Shown here in pieces: positions 23,001 through 32,600 of a stretch of DNA of 51,484 nt. The notes beneath the pieces are model-generated. The model was not told the origin of the DNA. It ran no database searches and saw only the letters and a program-made list of their open reading frames with translations. The stretch is from JAGLQA01 sp023135565. Its GTDB lineage: Bacteria; Acidobacteriota; Aminicenantia; UBA2199. Each line of letters opens with the position of its first letter. The first letter of the stretch is position 1. Both the position numbers and the translations under genes were made by a program. Location: the NCBI GenBank assembly GCA_030639305.1, contig DAOWCY010000021.1, positions 1-51,484 of the forward strand, in the 5' to 3' direction.

Positions 23001-23305
23001 ATTGACATATGATTATATTTCGCTTAAAATATTCTCTTGCTTTTTACTAATACTTCATGAAAGTTTGCTAAACGAACAAACTTTTGGATCAACGTGATCG
23101 AGGATGCGATTCACAGGCCCCTCATGGGTTGTGGGCGCCGCCCACTTTTTGTTAAAGACGGTTTTAATATTCTTTGGGATTTCCATGAACAACAGATGTT
23201 CCGGGCCGCCAGTGCCAAATAGGAAAATGGAATGTTGAAACAATTATTATTAATTTATCAAAAGGCCGCTGCATTTATTCAGGATTCAAGGGAGTAGAGA
23301 ATAAA

Positions 23306-24115
23306 ATGACCTTTCAAACCATAAAATTTGAAAAAAATAACCATACTGCTGTCATCCGCCTCGATAGACCGGAACGGATGAATGCCGTTAACGAGGATAT
23401 GTACCGGGAAATCCAACAGGCGCTGCGGGATATAGAAGCCGACGAAACTATCCGCGCCCTGATTATTACCGGCTCAGTGCTGAAAAAAGGCGCAAAGGAA
23501 AAACAGGCATTCTGTGCCGGGGCCGACCTTAAAGAACACTCCGCCGGGAAACGAACCCGCGCCCAAAAAAGAACATACATCGAACTGGCCCACCAAACAA
23601 CACACAGGTTATACGAATTTCCCAAACCGGTTATTGCCGCGGTCAACGGACCGGCCAGAGGCGCCGGGGCCGAGATGGCCCTCAATTGCGATTTTGTCAT
23701 CATGGCGGAAACCGCTTCCATCGCTTTCCCGGAGATCGGCTTAGGCACTTTCATCGGCGGCGGAGTTACTCATCTTTTGCCCACTATGGTGGGAATGATG
23801 AAAGCAAAAGCGCTCATCTATTCCGGCAGGGTATTAGACGGCAAAGCGGCGGTGGCATGGGGTCTTGCCGTCAAATCCGTCCCGGTCGAGAACCTGCTGG
23901 ATAATGCCCTCCAACTGGCCGAAGAACTGGCTGAAAAAGCACCGCTGTCGATAAAATCAGCTAAATCGAGATTACAGGATTCCGGGTCTCTCGATATGAA
24001 AACCGTGCTGACCTTAGAAACAGATGCCATACTTTCCTGCATGGATACGGAAGATTGGCGCGAAGGGGCAAAAGCTTTCGTAGAAAAACGAAAACCTGTT
24101 TATAAAGGAAAATAA
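23306..24115 (+). CDS. Enoyl-CoA hydratase/isomerase family protein
   Basis: The 269-aa crotonase-fold enzyme would hydrate or isomerise an enoyl-CoA. The oxyanion-hole blocks are visible: AFCAGADLKEH (~70-80) and NGPARGAGAEMALNCDFV (~113-130), followed by FPEIGLGTFIGGGVTHLLP. The two catalytic acids of classical hydratases are not both clear, so isomerase or other crotonase chemistry is possible. One base separates it from the acyl-CoA synthetase gene, so the two are one operon, probably for acyl-CoA breakdown with ATP recovery. Confidence 0.88.
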   Translation: MTFQTIKFEKNNHTAVIRLDRPERMNAVNEDMYREIQQALRDIEADETIRALIITGSVLKKGAKEKQAFCAGADLKEHSAGKRTRAQKRTYIELAHQTTHRLYEFPKPVIAAVNGPARGAGAEMALNCDFVIMAETASIAFPEIGLGTFIGGGVTHLLPTMVGMMKAKALIYSGRVLDGKAAVAWGLAVKSVPVENLLDNALQLAEELAEKAPLSIKSAKSRLQDSGSLDMKTVLTLETDAILSCMDTEDWREGAKAFVEKRKPVYKGK

Positions 24116-24116
24116 A

Positions 24117-26318
24117 ATGGAACCGTTAGAGCGAATTTTCAAGGCAAAATCTGTGGCCATCATCGGGGCGTCTAAAGATGAAACCAAAAGAGGTTTCCAG
24201 GCCATCAAAACGCTCGTAGAAGGAAAATATGAAGGTGAAATATTCCCGGTTAATCCTCATGAAGAAACCATCCTGGGCTTAAAGTGCTATAAAAATATTC
24301 TCGATATAAAAGAACCGGTAGATGTGGCGTTAGTCGTTACCCCGGCGCACACTGTACCGGCTATTATCGAAGAATGCGGCAGAGCCGGGGCGGCCGGGGC
24401 AGTTGTTATTGCCGGCGGTTTCGGTGAAACCGGCGAAGAGGGCAAAAAGATCGCGGCCGGGATGGTGAAGACTGCCCGTAAATACGGCATGAGGATAATC
24501 GGCCCCAACACCTCCGGCATGATCAGCCTGCTGAATAATATGAACCTGGTGGGACTCAAAGATGTGCCGCGGGGAAACATAGCGCTGCTAACCCAGAGCG
24601 GCAATATTGCGCTGCACATTATTACCGAGGCCAGCTTGAAAAGCCGGGAGGGTTTCTCGTACTCGGTGGGCGTAGGCAATGAAGCGGATTTACAATTCCA
24701 CGAATACCTTAAATACTTCAGGAAAGACCCGCACACAAAGGCAATTTTGATGTATGTGGAAGGACTGCGAAACGGCAGGAAGTTCCTCCAGCATGCATAC
24801 AATACCACCACGAAAAAACCGGTCATCCTGCTGAAAAGCGGCAGATCGTCTACAGGCAAGAAGTCCGCCGGTTCCCATACCGGCGCCCTGGCCGGCATAT
24901 CGGAAGTAGCCAAAACAGCTTTTGAGAGGGCCGGTATCATTACCATCGAGAGGTCTTGCGAGCTTTTTCCGGCAGCGGAATGCCTTTCGATCCTGCCGCC
25001 CATAAAAAATAATAAAATCGCCATTCTCGCGGACGGCGGTGGACATGCCACCATTGCCGCCGACCTGCTTTCGGATTTCGGGGTAGAGCTTCCCGAACTG
25101 CAGGAGAGCACCCGGGAACAGCTTAGAAAAATTTTGCCCGCCAATGCGTCGCTGCGCAACCCGGTGGATGTAGCGGGCGGCACCGATTCCAACCCGGCTA
25201 TTTTTGCAAGCTGCGCAAAAATACTGCTGAGAGATGAAAATATCGGCGGGCTGCTCATTGTCGGGCTTTTCGGCGGATACGGCATCCGTTTTTCCGAACA
25301 GTTGAAATTCATCGAAGAAGATGCGGCTCACCAGATGGGAAAGCTGGTCAAAAAAATAAAAAAACCCTTAGTGCTGCACAGTCTTTATAATTTTGCCAAA
25401 CCTCATTCTCTCGAACTGCTTCGTTATTATAAAATACCTGTTTACGAAGCTTTGGATATTGCCTGCAAATGTATAAAGGTGCTGGCCCAATATGGGAACT
25501 ATTTAGGCACTTGCCATAATAAAACGAATTTTGTTTTCAAATGGGGTGCTAAGGCCAAACCGCAGGGCCGGGAGATTATCGACAATGCCCTGCGAGAGGG
25601 GCGGGAAGCTCTGCTGGAGTATGAAGTAAAAGATTTGCTGCGTCTTCATGAGACCCCGGTTTCTAAAGACAGGTTAGCAAAAAACGAAGATGAGGCGGTT
25701 CGTTTTGCCGCGGAATTCGATACCGACGTTGTCTTAAAAATCGTCTCTCCCGATATCCTTCATAAAAGCGATGCCGGAGGAGTTAAGTTAGGTCTTAAGA
25801 ACGAAGAAGAGGTCAGGGCCGCATTCAGGGAAATCCTAAAAAATGCGAAAAAGTATAACAGCAGTGTCCGGATATCGGGATGTCTTGTTTCGCCCATGGC
25901 GGAGAAAGGAGTCGAGATCATTATCGGTACTAAAGTTGACGGCCAGTTCGGGCCGGTCATCATGTACGGTATCGGCGGCATACTGGTGGAAGTGGTGAAA
26001 GACGTTGCTTTTAGGGTGCTGCCTGTGTCGAGGCATGCGGCTGAGGATATGATTAAAGAGATCAAATCGGCCCAAATTCTCGACGGCGTTCGCGGCGAGC
26101 CCCCGGTGAATAAAGAAAATATCGTGGATTTGATATTAAAAGTATCGGACTTGATCGAGTCTTACCCGGAAATCTATGAGTTGGATTTAAACCCGGTGAT
26201 TGCCAGGGAGAACAGCCTGACTATTGTTGATGCGCGGATGATTATCAGGAAAAACCATAAAAAAAACGGCAGCAGCAATTTTCAAGGATCAACCCCACAT
26301 GTGTGGGGGAGCGTTTAG
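24117..26318 (+). CDS. ADP-forming acyl-CoA synthetase, fused alpha-beta
   Basis: This enzyme family converts acyl-CoA + ADP + Pi to acid + CoA + ATP and conserves energy in fermentation. The 733-aa product has an N-terminal CoA-binding Rossmann domain (VAIIGASKDETKRG, ~13-26), succinyl-CoA-ligase-like domains with the phosphohistidine motif SAGSHTGALAG (His254), and a C-terminal ATP-grasp domain (LKIVSPDILHKSDAGGVKLG, then FGPVIMYGIGGILVE). It lacks an acetyltransferase domain. The last residues, including HVWGSV, and the TAG stop come from a palindromic element. The acyl specificity is not predictable, though the neighbouring crotonase suggests a longer or branched acyl group. Confidence 0.92.
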   Translation: MEPLERIFKAKSVAIIGASKDETKRGFQAIKTLVEGKYEGEIFPVNPHEETILGLKCYKNILDIKEPVDVALVVTPAHTVPAIIEECGRAGAAGAVVIAGGFGETGEEGKKIAAGMVKTARKYGMRIIGPNTSGMISLLNNMNLVGLKDVPRGNIALLTQSGNIALHIITEASLKSREGFSYSVGVGNEADLQFHEYLKYFRKDPHTKAILMYVEGLRNGRKFLQHAYNTTTKKPVILLKSGRSSTGKKSAGSHTGALAGISEVAKTAFERAGIITIERSCELFPAAECLSILPPIKNNKIAILADGGGHATIAADLLSDFGVELPELQESTREQLRKILPANASLRNPVDVAGGTDSNPAIFASCAKILLRDENIGGLLIVGLFGGYGIRFSEQLKFIEEDAAHQMGKLVKKIKKPLVLHSLYNFAKPHSLELLRYYKIPVYEALDIACKCIKVLAQYGNYLGTCHNKTNFVFKWGAKAKPQGREIIDNALREGREALLEYEVKDLLRLHETPVSKDRLAKNEDEAVRFAAEFDTDVVLKIVSPDILHKSDAGGVKLGLKNEEEVRAAFREILKNAKKYNSSVRISGCLVSPMAEKGVEIIIGTKVDGQFGPVIMYGIGGILVEVVKDVAFRVLPVSRHAAEDMIKEIKSAQILDGVRGEPPVNKENIVDLILKVSDLIESYPEIYELDLNPVIARENSLTIVDARMIIRKNHKKNGSSNFQGSTPHVWGSV

Positions 26319-26422
26319 CCGCTTCGCGGGCAGGGGGCTCTTTTGAAATGCGCGGTGTGCCGCACCCACGCCAGTGGGTACCCCCTGCACCCCCACAAAA
26401 CTTTTCATGAGCGATACGTTCA
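26291..26422. repeat. Palindromic element at the synthetase stop
   Basis: AACCCCACATGTGTGGGGG, GCGTTTAGCCGCTTCGCGG, CAGGGGGCTCTTTTGAAA, a nested GCGCGGTGTGCCGCACC module, CCCCCTGCACCCCCAC and AAAACTTTTCATGAGCGA. The first ~28 bases are coding. Between the element and the next gene lie a GTAACAAATGTTAC palindrome (26514) and a TATAAT (26550). Confidence 0.8.
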
Positions 26423-26585
26423 GGAAAAAATTTAACCGATTTACGTTGGCTGCACAGAGGTTTTCGCATTTTGATGGGGATTCCGGGAATAATAAAAACG
26501 TCCCCCTTGTTCGGTAACAAATGTTACGGAAAAAACGCGCCCGGTACACTATAATACTGTATGATAAAAAATAAGGAGCACTAAA

Positions 26586-27401
26586 ATGAAACGAAAAATA
26601 ATAAAAATCGACGAAGAAAAATGTAACGGCTGCGGTTTATGCATTCCCGACTGCCCGGAAGGAGCGCTGCAAATTATAGATAATAAAGCACGACTGGTCA
26701 GCGACCTGTTCTGCGACGGCTTAGGAGCCTGCTTAGGAACCTGCCCGGAAGGAGCCATCTCCGTGGAAGAACGGGAGGCCGAACCCTACGACGAAAGAAA
26801 AGTGATGGAAAATATCGTCAAACAAGGCCCCAACGTAATCAAAGCCCATTTAGACCACCTTTCCGAACATAACGAAACCGAATTTCTCAAACAAGCAAAA
26901 GATTACCTGGCCGAAAAAGGCATCGAAACACCCCGGGAAGAAAAAAAACATACTCCCTGCGCCTGCCCGGGTTCCGCCCTCAAAGATATGCGCGATAAAA
27001 AACCGGCTCCTCCCCAAAACAGCGAAAAACTCGAATCCACTTTACAAAACTGGCCGGTGCAGTTGGGGCTGCTGAGTCCTTATGCACCCTACCTTAAAAA
27101 TGCAGACCTGTTAGTGTCCGCGGACTGCGTTCCCTTTGCTTATGCCGATTTTCACCGCCGTTTCCTACAAGGGAAAATCATGCTGACCTTCTGCCCCAAA
27201 CTCGACCATACTATCGAAGAATATATCGAAAAACTTACGGCTATCTTTAAAGAACAAAATATTAAGTCCGTGACCGTGCTGCATATGGAAGTACCCTGCT
27301 GTTCCGGTACCCTGCGCATCGTGGAAGAGGCTCTCAAAAGTGCCGGGAAGGTAATCCCGATTAAAGATTATACTATTTCTATCTCCGGCGAGATAATATA
27401 G
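26586..27401 (+). CDS. 4Fe-4S ferredoxin-domain protein
   Basis: The 271-aa product has an N-terminal bacterial ferredoxin domain with one full cluster motif CNGCGLCIPDC (Cys13, 16, 19, 23) and a second, reduced motif CDGLGACLGTC (Cys43, 49, 53) missing one ligand. A ~210-residue C-terminal region follows with CACPGS, SADCVPFAY, FCPKLD and PCCSGT cysteine spots that may bind another cofactor. Such proteins occur in anaerobes and probably relay electrons, but the partner is unknown. AAGGAG precedes the ATG. The stop is TAG. Confidence 0.8.
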   Translation: MKRKIIKIDEEKCNGCGLCIPDCPEGALQIIDNKARLVSDLFCDGLGACLGTCPEGAISVEEREAEPYDERKVMENIVKQGPNVIKAHLDHLSEHNETEFLKQAKDYLAEKGIETPREEKKHTPCACPGSALKDMRDKKPAPPQNSEKLESTLQNWPVQLGLLSPYAPYLKNADLLVSADCVPFAYADFHRRFLQGKIMLTFCPKLDHTIEEYIEKLTAIFKEQNIKSVTVLHMEVPCCSGTLRIVEEALKSAGKVIPIKDYTISISGEII

Positions 27402-27410
27402 TATAGGTGA

Positions 27411-27487
27411 AAGCGTAACGCTCAACAAAAGTTTTGTGGGGGTCCAGGGGGCAGTTTTACAAAAGCGCCCCCTGGTCGCCGAAGGCT
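27411..27487. repeat. Short palindromic element
   Basis: AAAAGTTTTGTGGGGGTCCA, GGGGGCAGTTTTACAAAAG, CGCCCCCTGGTCGCCGAAGG. It is the intergenic twin of the copies inside cas6 and pylC, between two convergent genes where it could serve as a bidirectional terminator. Confidence 0.8.
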
Positions 27488-27526
27488 GAAAGCTGAAGGC
27501 TGTGGTTGTTCTCTACTAAAGGCTGC

Positions 27527-28213
27527 TCAAAACCGGTACTCGAAACCTACAGAAAGTGCGCCGGCAAAAAGTCTCCTCTCACTTAAAAGATAACTGGACG
27601 AGCCGAAATCATCGAGAGAATAATAATACCCGTCACCGCCGACACCTCCGGCGTAACTCCTGAGATCGACCCGCAGCAGCAGGTGCCGGGTCAAATCATA
27701 TTTTACACCGAAACAAATAGGCACCCTGTATTCCAGGTCTTCGCTAAAATCAAAGTAATCATTGAAAAAAACCACCTGGCCGTGGGAGTAATCGATCCAA
27801 CTGAACCCAAACCCGGCATAAAAAGAAAATCGAGCCCGCGCAGACCACCTGTATTCAACATTCACCATAAAAGTATAAATGTCGATCTGTTTTCCACCGG
27901 CAGCGTGGATATCCACTTCAGCTTCCGTGTAATCGAATTCCATGCCGATTAAAAAGCGGTTGCCCGCTTTTACCAGCCAGTATCCGATGCCTATCAGCGG
28001 CGCAATAGTAGAGTCGGTCCCCGGGCGCCCTTCCCATCGACTATAATAACCGGTGGGTGCATTAAAAAGCCAGGAACCCATGGCGTATACATAAAAACTC
28101 TTAGGAGATAAAAAGGAAATTCCAAAATCATCAACCTGTCCTAACAACGGGACGCTCACCAATAAGATTAACAAAATTACTTTAGCCCGGCGGACTTTTT
28201 TTCTTTTTTTCAT
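27527..28213 (-). CDS. Outer-membrane beta-barrel protein
   Basis: The 228-aa product has a basic N-terminus and hydrophobic signal (~10-25), then alternating amphipathic strands with many Tyr, Phe and Gly, and ends in VGFEYRF with the C-terminal Phe recognised by the Bam machinery. The size suits an eight- to ten-stranded OmpW/OmpX-like barrel. AGGAGG lies before the ATG. No substrate can be inferred. It is convergent with the iron-sulfur gene. Confidence 0.82.
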   Translation of the reverse strand: MKKRKKVRRAKVILLILLVSVPLLGQVDDFGISFLSPKSFYVYAMGSWLFNAPTGYYSRWEGRPGTDSTIAPLIGIGYWLVKAGNRFLIGMEFDYTEAEVDIHAAGGKQIDIYTFMVNVEYRWSARARFSFYAGFGFSWIDYSHGQVVFFNDYFDFSEDLEYRVPICFGVKYDLTRHLLLRVDLRSYAGGVGGDGYYYSLDDFGSSSYLLSERRLFAGALSVGFEYRF

Positions 28214-28324
28214 GCGGCCTCCTGCAATACGAAGTACAGCAATTCTATTTCCAGCCGGGAAAAGAAAATGTGTCCCTTTTTTAGATCATTTCTTCTAAAA
28301 TAAAAAAAAAAGTGGGACATCCGA

Positions 28325-28353
28325 TTGAAAAAAGTTCGTTTTTTTATTAAAAT
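28325..28353 (+). promoter_or_regulatory. Promoter of the coiled-coil gene
   Basis: TTGAAA, a 17-base spacer and TAAAAT, 70 bases before the ATG at 28424. CCACCGGTGGGG and CAGGAGGTG follow in the leader. Confidence 0.5.
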
Positions 28354-28423
28354 ATAAGCGTTTTTTAAGACACTGCACCAAGAATAAACCCACCACCGGT
28401 GGGGCTAACCAGGAGGTGACTAA

Positions 28424-29416
28424 ATGGTAGTTTGGATTCTTATTTTCGTTGTCATTGCTTTATGTACTGTGATTATCATCCGCGATAAAAGAATAAGAGA
28501 GGCGATTTTGCAATTCTTTACCCGGATCAGGAAAAAAATTCATGTGGCCAGGATCAAAGCTCAGATCAACAAAGAAAAGGAAAAAAAGAGCGAGATTCTA
28601 AAAACCCTGGGAGAAACCGCCTGGGGCAAGGGGGTCGATGTGCCCACCGCTGCTGAAGAAAAGAGCAAAGCAGATGCCCTGGCCCGGGAGAAAAAAGGCG
28701 TGGACGAAGAGATCGACCGCCTGAATGCCGGGATCGAGAAAAACAAAAAATCCTTCGAAGAGTTTACGGCAAAACAGGACGCAGCCATCAAAGAGAACGA
28801 AGAGAAACGAGAGCCCCTGGAAAAAGAACTGGCTCAAGTCCAAAAAGAGCTGCACGAGCAAGAGAAAGAGATTAACGATAGGGAAAAAACAAAAGCAAAA
28901 ATCGAGAAGAAGTTAACGTCTAACCGGGAAAAAATCAACGAAGTAGAAAAAGACGAAGACCTCTCGAATATCGAGAAGAATGAGAAAAAAAGCGAGCTCG
29001 AAAATACGATCAAGGAATTAGAAAGCAGCAGGACACAAACGCAGCAAGAGATCGACTCTTTCAAAAACAAGACTCCGGCCTTACAAAAAAAAGTAGGGGA
29101 ATCGGCGCCCCGGGTCAAGACATTCGAAGAAAAGATCGATGCCCTGAAAGAAGAAAAAAAAGCGGAAGAAAAAAAAGCTGATGAAGCTGCCGCCGCCTTA
29201 AGAACAAAACGGAATAGCCAAATTTCCAGGCAGAGCCAATTAAAAAAGGAACTGGATGTTTTGTTCGGACAGATAGGAGAAAAAGTAGATAACAGCCGGG
29301 TTGAAAGCAGCGATTTATCCTCTATCTATACGCAGATCGACGATCTTAATTCAACCGTAAAGGAACTGGAAAGACAGATCGGTAAAGAAAAAAAAGCGTT
29401 GAGCGAAGGTCAATAA
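28424..29416 (+). CDS. Membrane-anchored coiled-coil protein
   Basis: The 330-aa product has one N-terminal transmembrane helix (~2-20), a basic stop-transfer region, and ~280 residues of highly charged Lys/Glu heptads (~45-325) forming a long cytoplasmic coiled coil. There are no catalytic motifs. AGGAGGTG precedes the ATG. The role is unknown, and structural or scaffolding functions are typical for such architecture. It ends just before a 29-bp repeat copied from the end of the neighbouring kinase gene. Confidence 0.75.
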   Translation: MVVWILIFVVIALCTVIIIRDKRIREAILQFFTRIRKKIHVARIKAQINKEKEKKSEILKTLGETAWGKGVDVPTAAEEKSKADALAREKKGVDEEIDRLNAGIEKNKKSFEEFTAKQDAAIKENEEKREPLEKELAQVQKELHEQEKEINDREKTKAKIEKKLTSNREKINEVEKDEDLSNIEKNEKKSELENTIKELESSRTQTQQEIDSFKNKTPALQKKVGESAPRVKTFEEKIDALKEEKKAEEKKADEAAAALRTKRNSQISRQSQLKKELDVLFGQIGEKVDNSRVESSDLSSIYTQIDDLNSTVKELERQIGKEKKALSEGQ

Positions 29417-29417
29417 A

Positions 29418-29446
29418 ACCTAATTCCTTTGTTTTCCTAATTCTTC
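29418..29446. repeat. 29-bp direct repeat, left copy
   Basis: It matches 29679-29707 at 28 of 29 positions. The right copy is the last codons and TAG stop of the hybrid kinase gene (minus strand EELGKQRH). The left copy lies 2 bases after the coiled-coil gene. The two copies bracket a long palindrome. Confidence 0.8.
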
Positions 29447-29466
29447 ACTTTTGGAAAGTGAGTTAG

Positions 29467-29655
29467 GCAGCAGTTCAATTCGTTCACCCGTCCGGGAATT
29501 GACCGGCTTAAACCTCGTCTCACTAAAATTTCAAACTCGTCCTTCGTCCTCAAACAGTGAAATTTTGCCCCCTATAGTGATGAAATGGGGCCGTGAGACT
29601 CGTTGGGCCGGTTCCCAATTCCCTCCCTGAGGTGAACCTCATTGTGAACTGCTGC
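29467..29655. mobile_element. MITE-like imperfect palindrome, ~190 bp
   Basis: Both ends carry GCAGCAGTTCA / TGAACTGCTGC and the arms remain complementary (GGGAATTG...CCGG / CCGG...CAATTCCC, CTCGTCTCAC / GTGAGACTCG, AAAATTTCA / TGAAATTTT) almost to the centre. There is no coding capacity. Terminal inverted repeats and 29-bp flanking direct repeats fit a non-autonomous element, or an RNA with a very long hairpin between two convergent genes. Confidence 0.6.
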
Positions 29656-29680
29656 ATACTGTTAAAAACTAGATACTTAC

Positions 29681-32600
29681 CTAATGCCTTTGTTTTCCTA
29701 ATTCTTCCTGGATAGCCAGGTTGATTTCATCTTTCAGGTAGGGTTTCTTGAGGAAAGGTCCGGCACCCATTCTCTGCGCTTTTTTCACCCGGTTATCTTC
29801 AGAAAATCCGCTGACAATAATTGCCTTCTGCCCGGGAACGAGTTCGACAATCCTCTTGTAAGTTTCGCAGCCATCGATCCCGGGTTCCATGATCATATCT
29901 AAGATTACCAGGTCCACGGGATGCTTCTTTAAATATGCGATGGCCTCCCGGCCACTGGAAACAGTACTGACGTTATAACCTAATTCTCTCAATATCAATG
30001 AGGCAATTTCCCTTTGATCATCTTCATCATCCACAACCAGGATGGCCTCACCGCGACTTTTATAATCTTTTTTATCTTTTTGCCGTTTCTCTTTTTTTTC
30101 TTCCGGGGCCGCGGCGGGGTAGTCGATGATGATGGTTGTTCCTTTTCCTTCGGCGCTTTGCACTTCGATGTAGCCATGATGGTCCTGCACTGTTCCCCAA
30201 ACCACAGCCATACCCAGGCCTGTGCCGCTCCTGCCCATATGTTTTTTCGTATAAAAGGGTTCGAATATCTTTTCCATATCGTCCGACGAGATACCTACGC
30301 CGCAGTCGGACACGGTAAGCTCGATAAAATTACCCGCGGCCACTTCATCGTACCCCCTGACCGGCTGGTCGAGATAGCGGTTCTTTGTGGTAATCGTTAT
30401 TTTTCCGCCTTCAGGCATGGCTTCAGCAGCATTGGTTATCAGGTTCATCAACGACTTAAATAAATGAATAGGTGAACCCTGCATATTATAAAGTTTGTTT
30501 TCCAACTCGACTTCGAGACTTACTTTGGGATGATCGGTTTTTAGTTTTTTGAATCCCGGACTTTTTAAATACTCGTTGACAATGTCGTTGAGATTTACAC
30601 TTTCGGTTATGGCAACCCCTCTCCTGGCCAGGGTTAATAAATCCCGTACTATAGCAGCGGCTTTCTCCCCGGAACGCTGGATCATTAACAGGTATTCCCT
30701 CAAGGGATTATCTTTCGGGGTCTTTTGCGCTAACATCTCCGGCAGGGTAACGATCCCGGCCAGGACATTATTAAGGTCATGAGCCACACCGCTGGCCAAC
30801 CTGCCGATAGCCTCCATTTTTTGGGCTTGCATCAACTGCTTATTGGTGATTACCAGCTTCTCTGTTCTCTCTTTTACGCGCTGCTCTAATTCGAGATTAA
30901 TTTGTTCCACCTTTGCTTTTTCTTTTTCCACTTCCTTTGTGCGTTCCTTTACCTTTTCTTCCAGGAACCGGCGCTGCTTTTCTAAAACCCCGGTGCGGCC
31001 TTTAATAACAAAATAAACCACTAAACCCGAACACAAAAAACATAAGCTGTAAAACCACCAGCTCTGCCAGAAAGGAGCGATTACCGAAAAACTGAAAGCA
31101 GCGGGAACTTTATTCCATATCCCGTTATTGTTACAGGCCGATACTTTAAAGGTATAGTTTCCCGGGGATAAATTTGAATAAGTGGCGGTATTGGTTTGCG
31201 ATATAGGCGTCCAATTTTCTTCGAAACCCTCTAACTTTACCCGGTATCTCACCTTCTCAGGGGCAGTCAAACTAATCCCGGTGTATTCCAGGGTGACGTG
31301 ATTCATTTTATAAGGCAATGCCAGGTCTATGGGCAAACCCGACTTATCAAAGCCGCTGTGCGTGAAACCGGAGAAATCCACATTTTTGAAAAAAAGCTTC
31401 AAAGAGGTAACCTGGGTTAAAGGTTCCTTTTCATTAGCTTCAAATTCTTTAGGGTTATATCGTATGGCTCCTTTTACGGTGCCGAACCAGATATTACCCT
31501 GTTTATCTTTGTAAACGGCATTCTGGTTACATTCGATTCCCCTGAAGCCTTCATATTTACCGAAGGCATGGATTATTTTTTCCCCTGTCCTGCTGTATTC
31601 TTCGAAATCTAATATATTTATCCCTTTATCCGTACCGATGATTAGATGGCCGTAATCATCGAAAACCATCGATAGGATGACCTCGTTATTTAAACCGTCT
31701 TTGGCAGTAATGGTGTCGATTTCGCTGCCTTTCTCTTTTACTGAAAGGCTGTATTTTATCACGCCATTGCCATAAGTGCCGAACCAGATATTGTCCCACC
31801 GGTCTACCAGCACACACATCACTTCCCTGAAAGAATGCCCTTCCCTGCCGGCAATATTTTTAAAAACAGCACCGTTATAAATGCTGAGCCCTCCTTCAGT
31901 ACCGAAGAGGATATTCCCATTTCTATCTTGCGTTATCGAAGAAACCGTATCGTTAAGCAAACCATCCTTTGTAGTTATGGTTTTAAAAGTCTTACCATCA
32001 TATTTCCTCACCCCTTCCTCGCTGGTTCCCAGCCAGATATTCCCGGATTTGTCCTCGAAGATAGAGAGAATTAACGCTTTTTTTAACCCCTCTTTTAGGG
32101 TCAGGTTTATCAAACCTTTTTCACTTCGGCCCCCGATAGATCCGGCAGCATAAAACCATAGGTCATTGTCCATGGTACCGAACCATAAATTACCTTTACT
32201 GTCTTCGAATAAAGGATAAGCTCCTTTTTTGTCCCGCATCACTTCCGCCGTAACAAGCCGGGAACTACCGCTGTAATATTTGTTGGCTCCTGCTTCGGTG
32301 GATATCCACAGGACCCCTTCCTTATCTTCCCAGAATCCCCAAACATGAGCGTTCCCCAGGCCGTCCTCGGTGCCTAAGTAAGTAAGCATTTTTCCCGATA
32401 ACTTACTCAAACCGAAATCCGTGCCGAACCACATGTTACCTTCGCGGTCTTCCCACATGGCCGAGATAGTATTATGGGGTAAACCATTCTTTGTGGTATA
32501 TGTGGTAAAATTGACACCGTCGTACTCGCTTACCCCACCCTGGGTGGTAAACCAATAGTGCCCTTTAGTATCCTGCAAAATAAAATAAACGTCATTACTA

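Noticed and set aside
23055..23243. 62-codon minus-strand frame before the enoyl-CoA hydratase
   Set aside because: It has no ribosome site and no similarity, and it lies in repeat-bearing intergenic DNA.
24690..25331. Long minus-strand frames opposite the acyl-CoA synthetase
   Set aside because: They are antisense shadows of a well-supported GC-rich gene and have no recognisable domains.
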